From: Prorocentrum cordatum
Taxonomy: Eukaryota; Sar; Dinophyceae; Prorocentrales; Prorocentraceae
Length of the DNA stretch: 32,439 nucleotides
NCBI GenBank assembly: GCA_963575745.1
Contig: CAUYUJ010009749.1
Location: forward strand, 1-32,439
Direction: 5' to 3'
Of this stretch, positions 1-8,137 are shown one piece after another. Every line of letters starts with the position of its first letter. Position 1 is the first letter of the stretch. A program made the position numbers and the translations under genes. The notes under the pieces are model-generated. The model saw only the letters and a program-made list of their open reading frames with translations, made no database searches and was not told the origin of the DNA.

Positions 1-133
1 CGGGTGCCGCCTGCGGCCACGGGGCCTCGTGGTCGCTCCGACGCTCGATGCGCTCGGCGAGCGGCCTGGGCTTGCGACGTGCTCGGCGGCCTGCACCGTG
101 GGCAGGCTCGGCGCCACGCCGCGGGCCTTTTCC

Positions 134-305
134 AGGGGAACAAGAAGTGGCATAAACATAAAAGGATCGGCGCTGGGCCCCCCTCCCTGGCGCGCGGAGC
201 GCGCCAGGGGCGGCGCCGGAGGCGCCGCGGGGGGGCCCCAGCGCCGATCCGAGGAATCCGCGCGGACCTCCGAGTTTTTATGTTTATGCCGCTTTTTGTT
301 CCCCT
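134..305. repeat. Palindromic short interspersed element, copy 1
   Basis: The two ends are near-perfect inverted repeats: AGGGGAACAAGAAG then GGCATAAACATAAA on the left, and their reverse complement with two substitutions on the right. The core is a GC-rich hairpin with GATCGGCGCTGGG and CCCAGCGCCGATC on its arms, and the right arm contains the mark TCCGCGCGGATTCCTCGG (minus strand). The same mark and layout recur at 9463, 13964, 21883 and 22570, so this is a dispersed family. No coding capacity and no clear target duplication were seen. This is the longest-arm copy in the window and suggests a non-autonomous transposable element. Confidence 0.7.
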
Positions 306-553
306 ATTTTCAGCCGACGCGGAGCGTAGTGCAGGGCCAGAGGTAGGGTACCGGTTCCGGGAAGGCCATGGCCCACCACGTGCTGGCAGCCATCACGGTG
401 GCCCACCCGCACTGGACCCATCGCATTTGGATTGGTGACTTGTCTCGAGGCGTGCGAGGGTCGGGGTCAGCAGTCAGACCGCAGCTGGCATCGTGCATCA
501 TACGACGCGTGCATGAAGCCACGCGAGCGTAGTCCTACGTTGCGCACAAGCAT

Positions 554-913
554 GTGGTGGCCTGCTCGAATGGCCAAGATGTCAAATTGATTGCGGCGAA
601 AGTCAAGAGGGCAGGTTTCACGGTCGTACCTAAGCTTCAGGCTACCTATCTTGGGGTTGACACAGTTGGTGGGAGCAGACAGGCGCGAGCTACTAGAGTT
701 GTACGTGAGGCACAGCACAAGCGCATGAACGCCAAGGTGCGCCGCTTCGCGTACGCAGCCAAGAAGTATCAAACGTGTGGGCGCCTTGAGCGCCAAGGGG
801 CGCAAGCTGCTGGGGTATATGCCCACCAGATCAACAGCACCTTCGGCAGCAAGATGGCTGCGGTATCGAGGAGACTGGGCTTCTCCTTGGCGGCGCCTGC
901 ACGCGCACGGTGA
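554..913 (+). pseudogene. Reverse transcriptase thumb-side fragment
   Basis: The 119-codon open frame contains the block PKLQATYLGVDTVGG followed by an Arg/Lys-rich helical stretch. This is the segment that follows the palm in dinoflagellate LINE reverse transcriptases (a YLGVD/LGIGF-type strand, then basic helices). The equivalent segment of relic 2 in this window reads AAHLGIGFTAGRPRKAK. No catalytic YxDD palm motif is present upstream, so this is a fragment. The annotated ATG is incidental, because the frame is open upstream to a stop near 531. Sequence after about 900 drifts out of frame. Assignment rests on family resemblance by eye. Confidence 0.55.
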
Positions 914-1614
914 CTGGTCAGTCTGCTGGCAGTCCGCACGAACGATGCTGACCCTGCCACCGGTCGCCGACGGCATGCTTCGACCAGTGGCGTTCCACAT
1001 GGAGGGATCGACCTGCGCTCAGGGCTGGAGCCCGACAGGCCTGGCAGCAGGCTGTTCGGCACCTGCGAGGAGCACCCCGAGGAACGGCGGGCAAGACATG
1101 CGCGTGGGCGGCCTCGCACTGCAGTGGTCTTTCACCTCCTACGAGCAGGTTGGGGAGTGGAGGACCCCACCGCCTGACAAAAAGGGGGTCTCTGCGGATA
1201 CTGACGAATTCATCCCGCTGCTGTGACCTACATTGTGTAGCCCCACTATTGAGTCGTGTTGTGGCTCCACTGTGCGGTCTCATTTCGCTGTTGTGGTGCT
1301 GCCTCTCGGCCACTGAAGTGCACTGTCAAAACGAGGGGCCCGGGCGTTGCGGCCAAAAAAAGATCCCCTCGCCGCATCGCGCAGCGGGGAATGATCGGCG
1401 TCTCGACGACGCCGTGCACTCAGGCGAGAAGGCTCTCACGCCGCTTTTCTTCCGCAGCTTTCAGGAGCGCTCTGGTGCATCAGCTTGGGGTCGGTGCCAG
1501 CCGACACTTTGGCGGACCAGGAATGGAGCGGGGAGTGGATTGCGCTTCGCATCGTGCCCTTCTTCAGCAGCTGGCAGCAATGCCAGAGTGTGGGCATCGA
1601 CTTTCAGAGACCAG
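914..1614. other. No recognisable gene; probable eroded LINE interior
   Basis: Open frames exist on both strands, but none shows a motif I recognise. By position this should be the RT-to-RNase H connection of relic 1. An expected CxxC...H zinc-finger-like motif could not be found, so the stretch is either too decayed or of other origin. Confidence 0.3.
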
Positions 1615-1877
1615 GCTAGCACTTAGTGGGCCCTGGAAACGACAGGGCGTTTTTGTTTAACGGTTCCGTTTTGCCGTTTTTGTTGCCGGTTCCGACGCCG
1701 TTTTTTTAGCGGTTCCGTCGCCGTTTTTTTTGACCGGCTCCGGCTCCGGTTCCAATCCTGGAGCCGTTTTTTTGCCGTTTCCGTTCGCCTTTTTTTGCCG
1801 TTTCCATGTTCAAGGGGCATTTCTTTGGAAACGGTGAAAAAACGGCCCTGCCGTTTCCGGGGCCCACTGAGGGCTAG
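1615..1877. mobile_element. MITE with long terminal inverted repeats
   Basis: The left end (from 1620) begins CACTTAGTGGGCCC and continues TGGAAACGACAGGGCGTTTTT. The right end carries the reverse complement with few changes, giving arms of about 40 bp. GCTAG at 1615-1619 recurs at 1873-1877 and may be a 5-bp target duplication. Because GCTAGC is itself palindromic, it could instead belong to the arms. The interior is a series of variants of a GCCGTTTTTTT / CGGTTCCG motif and has no coding capacity. It sits inside LINE relic 1, so it inserted later. Confidence 0.7.
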
Positions 1878-1972
1878 CATGTGCTGTAGGCGGTGCGTGG
1901 CCAGCGTCGAGGCGCCAGGGTGAGCCGCCGCGCGTCGGCGGCAGCGTCCTAGGCCCACGCTGCGGCAGAGTG

Positions 1973-2062
1973 CTCCTCCTCCTCCTCCTCCTCCTCCTCC
2001 TCCTCCTCCTCCTCCTCCTCCTCCTCCTCCTCCTCCTCCTCCTCCTCCTCCTCCTCCTCCTC
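1973..2062. repeat. (CCT)n microsatellite
   Basis: About 30 uninterrupted copies of the triplet. Reading frames through it give poly-Leu, poly-Ser or poly-Pro on the plus strand and poly-Glu on the minus strand; these are not real protein domains here. Confidence 0.97.
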
Positions 2063-2104
2063 AGACCCCCCGCAGCACTGCATCTGGGCTTGCGAGATGC
2101 GACT

Positions 2105-3110
2105 CGAGCAGGGCCGCGCGTGACGGGCATCCGGATTTGCATGGCGCGGGCGCTGGCACAGATGGACACGGACGCAGGCTTCTGGCTCAGGGGCACGACG
2201 CCGCCGGAGTGGACCGCGGTGTCTCCCCCTCCTTCCGTCGAATCCTGGACCCCCGAGGGACTCAAGGAGGCCTCCCAGGCGTGCTGGGGAGAAGGCTCGG
2301 CCGATCACCCTGTCATCACCATTGGAGACGCCAGCGGGGGGGGCGGTAGCATCGGCAATCTCTTTCGCCGATTAGGTTTCGCAGCTGTTTTTTCTGGCGT
2401 CGCCCGAGCCAGACGTACAGTGGGGGGCCCGTGCCAAGAAACACCCTGCTGGCCTCCAGGGTGCCCTGGGCTTCTTGGGCTTTTTGGGCTTCGATGGTTT
2501 CGCTGTGGAAAGCGTGACGCTGCCACACCAAAAACCAAAGAACGCCCTGGGGTCTCAGGATTGCATATCCTGTGGGAGGTTTCTTGTGGACTGGCTTCCA
2601 CTAGTTCTCATCAGCTCGGTGCGAGGACCACTGTGCGGCCCACGCCAGGTTGTGGCAAGAGGTGAGCTCCGAGTTATGGTGCCTGTAGTTTGGCTCACAC
2701 GAGGGCCCATCATTGATGTACCAGATCGTGAACTTGTTGTAATAGGGTGGTTCGGTCGTCGTTTCGAACAACCCCAGGGAGAGGATCCAGATGTGTGGGC
2801 TCGGCTAGTCCAACTCCTCCGCCGGAGAGAGGGCCAGCGCTGAGTCTGTGAATGTTTTTTGTTTCACCAGCGCACACCTCACGGCACAGGACGTGGTGAG
2901 GGGAGTAGCTCCGAGGTGGTCAGCCACGTGTAGTGCGGTGGTGGACGAAGGGGCGGGCCTGGCAGCAAGCGGGGCACGCCTCCCTCGGGGCATCCGAGCC
3001 TCTGTTCTTCCGCACGAGCGCCGCGCTCGCCTGGCGCGCACGCGCATCCTGCGGGCAGCCCTTGCGCATGCGATGTTGAGAAGGAGTGCGACGTCGAGCC
3101 TCGGGGGAAA
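2105..3110 (+). pseudogene. RNase H domain relic of LINE relic 1
   Basis: A block reading GFWLRGTTPPEWT, typical just before the RNase H domain in dinoflagellate LINEs, is followed by VITIGDASGG (catalytic Asp codon 2327). The frame then shifts. VARGELRVMV supplies the Glu (codon 2664) and IIDVPDRELVV supplies a second Asp (codon 2724), in the order of an RNase H fold. A further shift leads to SAHLTAQDVVRGV, matching the late His region, and an Ala/Arg-rich helix. Three reading frames are needed to cover the domain, so it is inactive. The order and spacing of the acidic residues make RNase H the best reading; exact borders are uncertain. Confidence 0.6.
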
Positions 3111-3123
3111 AAGCGGTTCACCT

Positions 3124-3453
3124 CCGCCCCTCCCGCCCCGCCTTCTGCTGCTTCGCTCTCCCTCTTCTCCTCTCCCTCTTCCATCCTCCCCCTCCTCCTC
3201 CTCCTCCTCCTCCTCCTCCTCCTCCTCCTCCTCTTCCTCCTCCTCCTCAACCTCCTCCTCCTCCTCCTCCTCCTCCTCCTCCTCCTCTTCCTCATCCTCT
3301 TCCTCCTCCCTCCTCCTCCTCCTCCTTCTCCTCCTCCTCCTCTTCCTCCTCCTCCTCCTCCTCCTCCTCCCCCGCCTCCCTTCCTCCTCCCTCCTCCCTC
3401 CTCCTCCTCCTCCTCCTCCTCCTCCTCCTCCTCCTCCTCCTCCTCCTTCTCTC
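3124..3453. repeat. Imperfect (CCT)n tract
   Basis: About 330 bases of CCT triplets with scattered CTT, CAA and CCC interruptions. All plus-strand bases are pyrimidine apart from rare exceptions, so the tract could form triplex DNA. Confidence 0.95.
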
Positions 3454-3729
3454 ACTGCCTGGATTGCGCGCAGTGCGGAGGTTCAGCCGCCAAGGCGCGC
3501 GCCACCGCCTGGCGGCAGACACCGTGCTCCGAGCCCTTGGGCTATAGCGGAGTGTTTTTTGTTCCAGAAGCCCCCGCGGGCCAATCTGCGCATAGCGGGG
3601 GCGTTGTCGATCCATCTCCTCGACTGCAGCGGCGCGGAGACCTGAAATCGCGGCGTTGTGTGCGGGTGCCACGGGCACCAGTTTGTGGACGTACTCGGCC
3701 GTCCATGCTTGCGCCCCACCCCCAACAGA
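3454..3729. other. Intervening sequence without recognisable gene
   Basis: GC-rich sequence between the CCT tract and the dispersed repeat. Short open frames overlap on both strands and none has a motif I can name. Confidence 0.3.
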
Positions 3730-3909
3730 CCTGAATACGGTGGCGGCGTTGGTGAAGGAATGTGCCCAGGAGGCTTCAGACCCTGGGGGCTTTCTTATCT
3801 AAGAAGGGCGGCGGTGATATCCATGGCCAATCCACGATCAAAGTTTCACTGGCTTCGAGGCCCTGGATTCCTTACCCATTGGTTTCTTATCCAATGCCCT
3901 CACCTTATC
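3730..3909 (+). repeat. Dispersed repeat, split by the LINE insertion (copy 1)
   Basis: This stretch matches 13123-13300 over its length, for example GGCGGCGGTGATATCCATGG in both, then GGCTTC, CCCTGG, ATTCCTTA and TATCCAATGCCC blocks in the same order. Copy 1 is interrupted at its 3' end by the retroposed element at 3910-8137 and would resume at 8155. Function unknown. Confidence 0.75.
3893..3909 (+). repeat. Left target-site duplication of retroposed LINE
   Basis: AATGCCCTCACCTTATC occurs here and again exactly at 8138-8154. The two copies bracket the spliced leader at one end and a short tetranucleotide tail at the other, as expected for target-primed reverse transcription. Confidence 0.88.
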
Positions 3910-3929
3910 CGTAGCCATTTTGGCTCAAG
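3908..3929 (+). other. Genomic copy of the full dinoflagellate spliced leader
   Basis: All 22 nucleotides of the conserved DinoSL are present, starting with T and ending CCATTTTGGCTCAAG. In the cell this sequence is added to the 5' end of nuclear mRNAs by trans-splicing, so finding it in DNA next to a coding region means the DNA was copied from a mature mRNA. It is not an SL RNA gene: the bases after AAG are CC, not the GT donor site of an SL RNA. The first two bases (TC) overlap the last two of the target duplication, a microhomology common at LINE 5' junctions. Confidence 0.95.
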
Positions 3930-3944
3930 CCATTTTGGCTCAAG
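3930..3944 (+). other. Relict, 5'-truncated spliced leader
   Basis: CCATTTTGGCTCAAG is repeated immediately after the full leader. It is exactly the part of DinoSL that lies downstream of the internal AG in CCGTAG. In recycled dinoflagellate cDNAs that AG serves as acceptor for a new leader, leaving this 15-nt relict. The full leader plus one relict records two trans-splicing events separated by a genomic stage. Confidence 0.93.
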
Positions 3945-3947
3945 GCC

Positions 3948-6900
3948 ATGAGCCGTCCCGACGACCGCGAGTCTTTCGGGGCGACTTCTGAGCGCGAGGG
4001 AGGTTCCGCTTTGAGGCCACCTTCCTTTCCAAAGTGTGTCAGCTGCCACGGCAGCACCCTCCAGGACCTGCGGGTCAAGTCTTCTTCTGAGTCGGCGGGT
4101 CCGCCCCCGCCGTCTCCTGCCTGCTGCTTGCCCGCAGCTGAGCAGCGCGCCCGACCGTACCAGCGATGGGGCCTAAGGCCGTGCCTGGCTTCGTCGTGTG
4201 CACGGGCTGCCGGTGCCGCTGGAACTTCCGCTCGAACGCGAAGTGCTGGCTGTGCGGGATCGGGCTGGAGCTGGCGCCCTCGAAGCCTTCGCCCCGCGTT
4301 GGGGTCTGGGCGGACGGTGGCGGCGGCGGACCCCAACTCGCACATCGCGGCGGCGGCGGCGGAGGCCCACCGACGAATGGAGCCAAGGACGGCAAGGGCG
4401 GCAAGGGCCGCGGTGCAGCCTACCGTGGTGGCGGCGGTGCAGTCCCCCGTGGCGGCGGCGGGGGTGGCGCGGGCTGCCGTGGCGGAGGCGCCTTCCCGAG
4501 GGCCCCCTGGTCGGCCCTGCCCGAGAGCGAGCTCGACGCGCTCCTCGCCTGTGGGGACCCAGTCATCGCAGCCAGGCTGCAGGAGGCGGTCCGCGAAGCG
4601 CGGAGCGTTGTCGCGCCCGCGGTCGCCCCAGTGCCGAAGCCGCTCGAGCAACGTCTGGAGTCGGCCACGGCGAAGCGGATCAACCTCCAGCGCCAGCTGG
4701 ATGAGGCGGCGGACGCGCTCGTGGCGGCGGAGGACCACCTCGCTGAATGCCGCGGCTGGCGTGACGAGGCTGCGGGCAGCCTCGCGGAGGCCAAGGAGGA
4801 GGAGAACGCCCTCCTGCGCCAGCGTGCCCAAGCGGCGGGCGTCGTGGGAGCCCAGCCCGACGGCGCGAGGCAGCTCACCTTCAACTTTGACGCGGAGTCG
4901 TTTGACAACTTCGCCGAGCTGGAGGAGGAGGCGCAGGCCGCCCTCAGGCGCCTCTGCGATGAGGGGCTCCAGATCATGCAGGGCGCGCAGGCTACGTTCG
5001 AGCGCAACTGCCAGGAGCACCAGCAGCGCATCAAGCGCCAGATCGCGGAGGAGGTGGCCAAGAAGCGCAAGCGCACCGAGGAGGGGCCTGCAGCAGCCGT
5101 GGCCCCTGGCACCCCCGTGCAGGGCGCGGGCGCCCCGCCGCAGCCTGCAGGGCAGGCGGCCGCCCCTGCTGCCCCCGCCGCCCCCGCCGCAGACGCTGCG
5201 CCTGGAGCTGGGACTCCCCCAGCGGCAGCGATGGAGAGCCGAGCGGCAGACGAGGCGGCCCGCCAGCGCGCTGCCGACCAGAAGGCCGCTGCGGCGGCCC
5301 CTCCTCCTGCTGGCGCTGCTGCTGGCAGCGGCCTGGCCCGCGCGTAGCACCCTGCTGCCAGGCGGCGGCCCCGACGGCGCGGCGCCGCCCGCCCCTGTTG
5401 GGGCTGAGGGGACAGAGGCGGCGGCGCCCAGCCGCTCAGAGGCGGCGGCGGCGCCGGGCGGCGGCCTGCCCGCCTACAAGGCGGCCAACGTGGCGACCGA
5501 CGCCTGGGTCGAACTTCCCTTCATTGTGCCGCTGCTGCGCCAGGAACGGCGCTTCGGCGTCGTGCGCCCCGACACCAAGTTCGAGGCGCTCAGCAGCAGG
5601 ACAGAGCCAAGCGCTGCGGCTGGCTTGGCTGGGCCCGACCGAAGGACTGGCAGTCCTCAGCCTAGCCAGGGGCCCACATGCCATAGTGGGTACCCAATTC
5701 AAGTTGACGAGGCTACGGGCGAGGGAGTGGGACCCCCTGAGGTTCGGAGCCCCAAGGCGGCGAGCAGCCGCCCGCCTGGCGGCCCCGCGGCCGCCGCGGC
5801 TACCGAGCAGCCTGCGGCCCAGCCTCAGCCTGGGCGACCGCAGGCCAAGCCCCTCCAGCTGGCCAAGCAAATCAGGCCTACGGGACCGAAGCCAACTAGC
5901 TTCGTCACGCTGAACGTCTCGACCTGCTCAGAGAAGAAGGTGGAGATGGAGCGGATCCAGGATGGAGGAGGTGACGACGTCATCCTGGCGCAGGAGAGGC
6001 GATGCGCTTATAGCCAGAAGGCGGCCAACGCCTGCTGCTGGGCCAGGAGCAACAGCTTCAGCGCCGCCTTCGGCAGCGTCCACAGCACGGGGCAGGCGGC
6101 GCAGGCGGGCTCGGAGGACGTCGGAGTGCTGGAGTCAACGACCTGGGGCGTGGCGGCGACCGACCACGACGGGCACCAGCACAGTGCCCGCATCCTGGCC
6201 CGAAGGGTGGCCTTCGGTGATCTCGCGGTCACGGAGGTCAGCGCCTACCTCGAGCTCCCGTTCAGGGGGCTCAAGGAGTCCGTCGAGACCGCGGAGCTCC
6301 ACCTGACCGACCAGTTCGGCATCTCCGAGGGTGAGTGGTACCAGGGCAGGGCCAAAGAACCCCGCTCTGTCAAGAAGAAGCTGGCGGACCAGCAGCGCAG
6401 GAAGGCGGTCAGGAAGCTCAGCCCCCTCACCAGTTGCCGCCTCCGCCTCGGGAGGATCGCCAGACAGCCCAGAGCGGGTGCTGCGGGCTGCTCACCCCCT
6501 GTGGGGCACGTAGGCTACATTAAGCACTTGGTGCAGGTGGCCAGGAGCTTGGGGCACAAGTTCGAGCAGGCGGGCAGCACCGCGTTCGAAGACAAGAAGC
6601 TCATCTCGCTGAAAGAGGTGACCCAGGTCCCCACTGTGCAAGGGCAGGCCTTCCTGCGGGCGATCGAAAGAGCGTTGGCGTCACACAGGGGCCTCCACGG
6701 CGACGGCGACTACCAGCAGGACGAGTTCGGCTGCTGCTTCGCCCTGCGGTACTCCTCCGCCCTCTTTGCGGAGAAGGCCAAGGAGAAGGACAGGAAGGAG
6801 GCAGCGGTCCAGGAGTACGACGCCAGGCCTGCGACTCTGTGCCAGCTCCGCGGCGAGGAGAGCGGGACCCTGGCTCGCCGCCGCCACAGGTGCCCTGCCT

Positions 6901-8081
6901 GGGGGGGCTGGAGGCAAGGTCGCAGCCCAGCCGACTTGCTGCGAGCTGCCGAGATGGTGGCAGAGTTCGACGGCGAGGTCGACTTCCTGCACGCCGCCGC
7001 GGCGGAGCCCGCCCCTGGGACAGGTGGATTCAGCCCACCGAAGTCGCAGTCCCAGGGGCGCGGCGAGTTCGGGAAGTTGCACGACGCGGAGGTGCGCGGG
7101 CCTGTCGTGTCAGCGGCTGGCAACATGGAGATGCCCGTCGCGGAGGCTGATGTTGGCGACGGCGAGGCGCAGGCCGCGGCGGCTGACGGCGGCCCCCTCC
7201 TCGCCACGGCGGCGGCCCTGGCAGCAGTGGCGGCAGCGGCCGCTTCCTGCTCGCGGCCGTCGCCCGCGAGGCGCCGCCCCGCCTCGGCCGATAGGCCCGC
7301 GGAGGTGCTGCGCCGAGCACCCCAGCGCAGGGTGCAGGAGCAGTCGAGGCGCCGCGAGGCCTCGGCGCCCGCGCCCAGCCCGCGGCGGGCGGCGGCAGCG
7401 GCGGCTTGCAGCGGCCCAGCCCCTGAGGTGGCGGCTGATGCGGCCCGTCCAGCGGGATTGAGGGTCTACGGCCACCTCATACGGGGGTCGCGCGTCGAGG
7501 GCAACGGCTCCGAGCCCCCCCTGGTCTGCTCAGCGTGCTGGGGGTACTGCCGCCTCCCCAGGCGCGCGCATCGCGGCCTGGCCATGCCGTGTGGGGCCAG
7601 CGCGGCGGCTGGGCAGCCCACGTCCCTGAGGGGCTCCCGAGCCCAGGCGCGGACGGACTTCGCACGGGGCACCCTGCCTGCGTCCAAGGATCCGTTCGCG
7701 CCGCTGGCCCCGCCGATGGAGAGCACGCGCCTGTGCTGGGCGACGGCACTCCAGGCCAGGCTGGGCCACGGGGCGGAGGAGCAGGCGCTCGCGGCGGCGC
7801 CCGTGCCATCGCAGCGGCAGCCTGCGGCCGCCCCGCCCCCGCCACCTGCGGCTGGCGATGGGGGCCAGGCGGCAGCGCCGCCGTGCGCCGCGGCGCCGCG
7901 GCGCCTGGTCGCGGCGGCCCCGCGGGCGGAGGCCGAAGAGCCGCGGCAGGTCCGCCCAGGGCTCGAGGGCGTCCTCTGCGCCCGCGGCTTCGCAGTTGCT
8001 GCGGCGGCCCGCGGGCGCGAGAGAGCCGCGGGGTCGGCGGCCGCCCGCGCACGCCGCGCGGCGGGGCTCGCCGTGCGCTGA
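3948..8081 (+). CDS. ORF2-like frame: partial endonuclease and C-terminal Cys domain, no RT
   Basis: The frame is open for 1377 codons from the first ATG after the leader (gccATGa, three bases past the relict SL). Before about 5345 it overlaps ORF1 in another frame and looks Arg/Ser-rich, so that part is probably not translated or is incidental. From about 5900 it resembles the APE-type endonuclease of LINEs: SFVTLNVSTCS (motif with Asn), then VILAQERRC with the catalytic-type Glu near residue 683, and later LAVTEVSAYLELPF. The GDxN and SDH motifs that complete the active site are not visible. Residues 770-1020 are linker-like. Near residues 1190-1215, PPLVCSACWGYC ... GLAMPC resembles the Cys-rich C-terminus of dinoflagellate LINE ORF2. 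No YxDD polymerase motif exists. The only in-frame ATG inside the endonuclease region is at 5946, so expression would need the early ATG, a ribosomal frameshift from ORF1, or reinitiation. Confidence 0.6.
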   Translation: MSRPDDRESFGATSEREGGSALRPPSFPKCVSCHGSTLQDLRVKSSSESAGPPPPSPACCLPAAEQRARPYQRWGLRPCLASSCARAAGAAGTSARTRSAGCAGSGWSWRPRSLRPALGSGRTVAAADPNSHIAAAAAEAHRRMEPRTARAARAAVQPTVVAAVQSPVAAAGVARAAVAEAPSRGPPGRPCPRASSTRSSPVGTQSSQPGCRRRSAKRGALSRPRSPQCRSRSSNVWSRPRRSGSTSSASWMRRRTRSWRRRTTSLNAAAGVTRLRAASRRPRRRRTPSCASVPKRRASWEPSPTARGSSPSTLTRSRLTTSPSWRRRRRPPSGASAMRGSRSCRARRLRSSATARSTSSASSARSRRRWPRSASAPRRGLQQPWPLAPPCRARAPRRSLQGRRPPLLPPPPPPQTLRLELGLPQRQRWRAERQTRRPASALPTRRPLRRPLLLLALLLAAAWPARSTLLPGGGPDGAAPPAPVGAEGTEAAAPSRSEAAAAPGGGLPAYKAANVATDAWVELPFIVPLLRQERRFGVVRPDTKFEALSSRTEPSAAAGLAGPDRRTGSPQPSQGPTCHSGYPIQVDEATGEGVGPPEVRSPKAASSRPPGGPAAAAATEQPAAQPQPGRPQAKPLQLAKQIRPTGPKPTSFVTLNVSTCSEKKVEMERIQDGGGDDVILAQERRCAYSQKAANACCWARSNSFSAAFGSVHSTGQAAQAGSEDVGVLESTTWGVAATDHDGHQHSARILARRVAFGDLAVTEVSAYLELPFRGLKESVETAELHLTDQFGISEGEWYQGRAKEPRSVKKKLADQQRRKAVRKLSPLTSCRLRLGRIARQPRAGAAGCSPPVGHVGYIKHLVQVARSLGHKFEQAGSTAFEDKKLISLKEVTQVPTVQGQAFLRAIERALASHRGLHGDGDYQQDEFGCCFALRYSSALFAEKAKEKDRKEAAVQEYDARPATLCQLRGEESGTLARRRHRCPAWGGWRQGRSPADLLRAAEMVAEFDGEVDFLHAAAAEPAPGTGGFSPPKSQSQGRGEFGKLHDAEVRGPVVSAAGNMEMPVAEADVGDGEAQAAAADGGPLLATAAALAAVAAAAASCSRPSPARRRPASADRPAEVLRRAPQRRVQEQSRRREASAPAPSPRRAAAAAACSGPAPEVAADAARPAGLRVYGHLIRGSRVEGNGSEPPLVCSACWGYCRLPRRAHRGLAMPCGASAAAGQPTSLRGSRAQARTDFARGTLPASKDPFAPLAPPMESTRLCWATALQARLGHGAEEQALAAAPVPSQRQPAAAPPPPPAAGDGGQAAAPPCAAAPRRLVAAAPRAEAEEPRQVRPGLEGVLCARGFAVAAAARGRERAAGSAAARARRAAGLAVR
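4166..5347 (+). CDS. LINE ORF1 protein: zinc finger plus coiled coil
   Basis: The 393-residue product is intact. Residues 12-30 form a C-x2-C-x11-C-x2-C finger (Cys12, 15, 27, 30) with Asn20, resembling RanBP2-type zinc ribbons that bind single-stranded RNA. Residues 50-108 are Gly-rich with Arg, like RNA-binding RGG segments. Residues about 155-220 and 250-300 have heptad-like Leu/Ala and charged residues that predict coiled coils, and KKRKR at 299-303 could be a nuclear signal. The tail is Ala/Pro-rich. This layout is that of dinoflagellate LINE ORF1 proteins, which are expected to coat the element RNA. The ATG at 4166 places the finger at the very N-terminus. The frame stops at 5347 and the ORF2-like frame is +1 relative to it. 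Confidence 0.72.
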   Translation: MGPKAVPGFVVCTGCRCRWNFRSNAKCWLCGIGLELAPSKPSPRVGVWADGGGGGPQLAHRGGGGGGPPTNGAKDGKGGKGRGAAYRGGGGAVPRGGGGGGAGCRGGGAFPRAPWSALPESELDALLACGDPVIAARLQEAVREARSVVAPAVAPVPKPLEQRLESATAKRINLQRQLDEAADALVAAEDHLAECRGWRDEAAGSLAEAKEEENALLRQRAQAAGVVGAQPDGARQLTFNFDAESFDNFAELEEEAQAALRRLCDEGLQIMQGAQATFERNCQEHQQRIKRQIAEEVAKKRKRTEEGPAAAVAPGTPVQGAGAPPQPAGQAAAPAAPAAPAADAAPGAGTPPAAAMESRAADEAARQRAADQKAAAAAPPPAGAAAGSGLARA

Positions 8082-8137
8082 TTAGAGAATTTATGCATGA
8101 AACCGTCGAGCCCGCTCGGCGCCCACATAGATAGATA

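Larger units (their letters stand above)
540..3110 (+). mobile_element. Decayed LINE-type retroelement, relic 1
   Basis: An RT C-terminal (thumb-side) fragment at 554-913 and an RNase H relic at 2105-3110 lie in the same orientation and in normal LINE order. The conserved YLGVD site and the first RNase H aspartate are about 1.67 kb apart. Removing the MITE and CCT tract (about 0.45 kb) leaves about 1.2 kb, close to the roughly 1.0 kb between the same landmarks in relic 2. One old insertion is therefore simpler than two fragments. The ends are approximate, since neither a 5' end nor a 3' tail is recognisable. Several frameshifts and stops make it non-functional. Confidence 0.55.
3910..8137 (+). 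mobile_element. Retroposed spliced-leader LINE transcript (RT-less)
   Basis: The element runs from the leader to a 3' tail reading ATAGATAGATAA and is bracketed by a 17-bp duplication. In order it holds DinoSL and relict SL, about 220 bases of leader region, ORF1 (4166-5347), an ORF2-like frame to 8081, a 56-base 3' UTR and the tail. No promoter, LTR or TIR is present. The structure fits LINE-type integration of a processed, trans-spliced mRNA. The reverse transcriptase, thumb and RNase H region expected between the endonuclease and the C-terminal Cys motif is absent, so the copy is non-autonomous and would have needed enzymes supplied in trans. The intact duplication and open frames suggest that it is fairly young. 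Confidence 0.85.

Noticed and set aside
4-438. 144-codon frame at the window start
   Set aside because: It spans the palindromic element and contains its translated arms (GPPSLARG, IRGIRADLRVF), a pattern that also appears in frames over copies 2, 4 and 5.
2805-3455. Long poly-Glu, poly-Ser and poly-Leu frames across CCT/GGA tracts
   Set aside because: Triplet repeats stay open in several frames on both strands at once; the same effect occurs at every CCT or GGA tract in the window.
3908-3944. Possible SL RNA gene
   Set aside because: The leader is followed by CC and a second partial leader, with no GT donor, no Sm-type site and no snRNA-like hairpins, so it is a cDNA copy and not a gene for SL RNA.
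3905-5350. Long minus-strand frame (481 codons) opposite ORF1
   Set aside because: It is the mirror of a GC-rich gene with strong third-position GC; it has no domain, and it begins with an ATG in poorly conserved sequence. ORF1 on the plus strand explains the region better.
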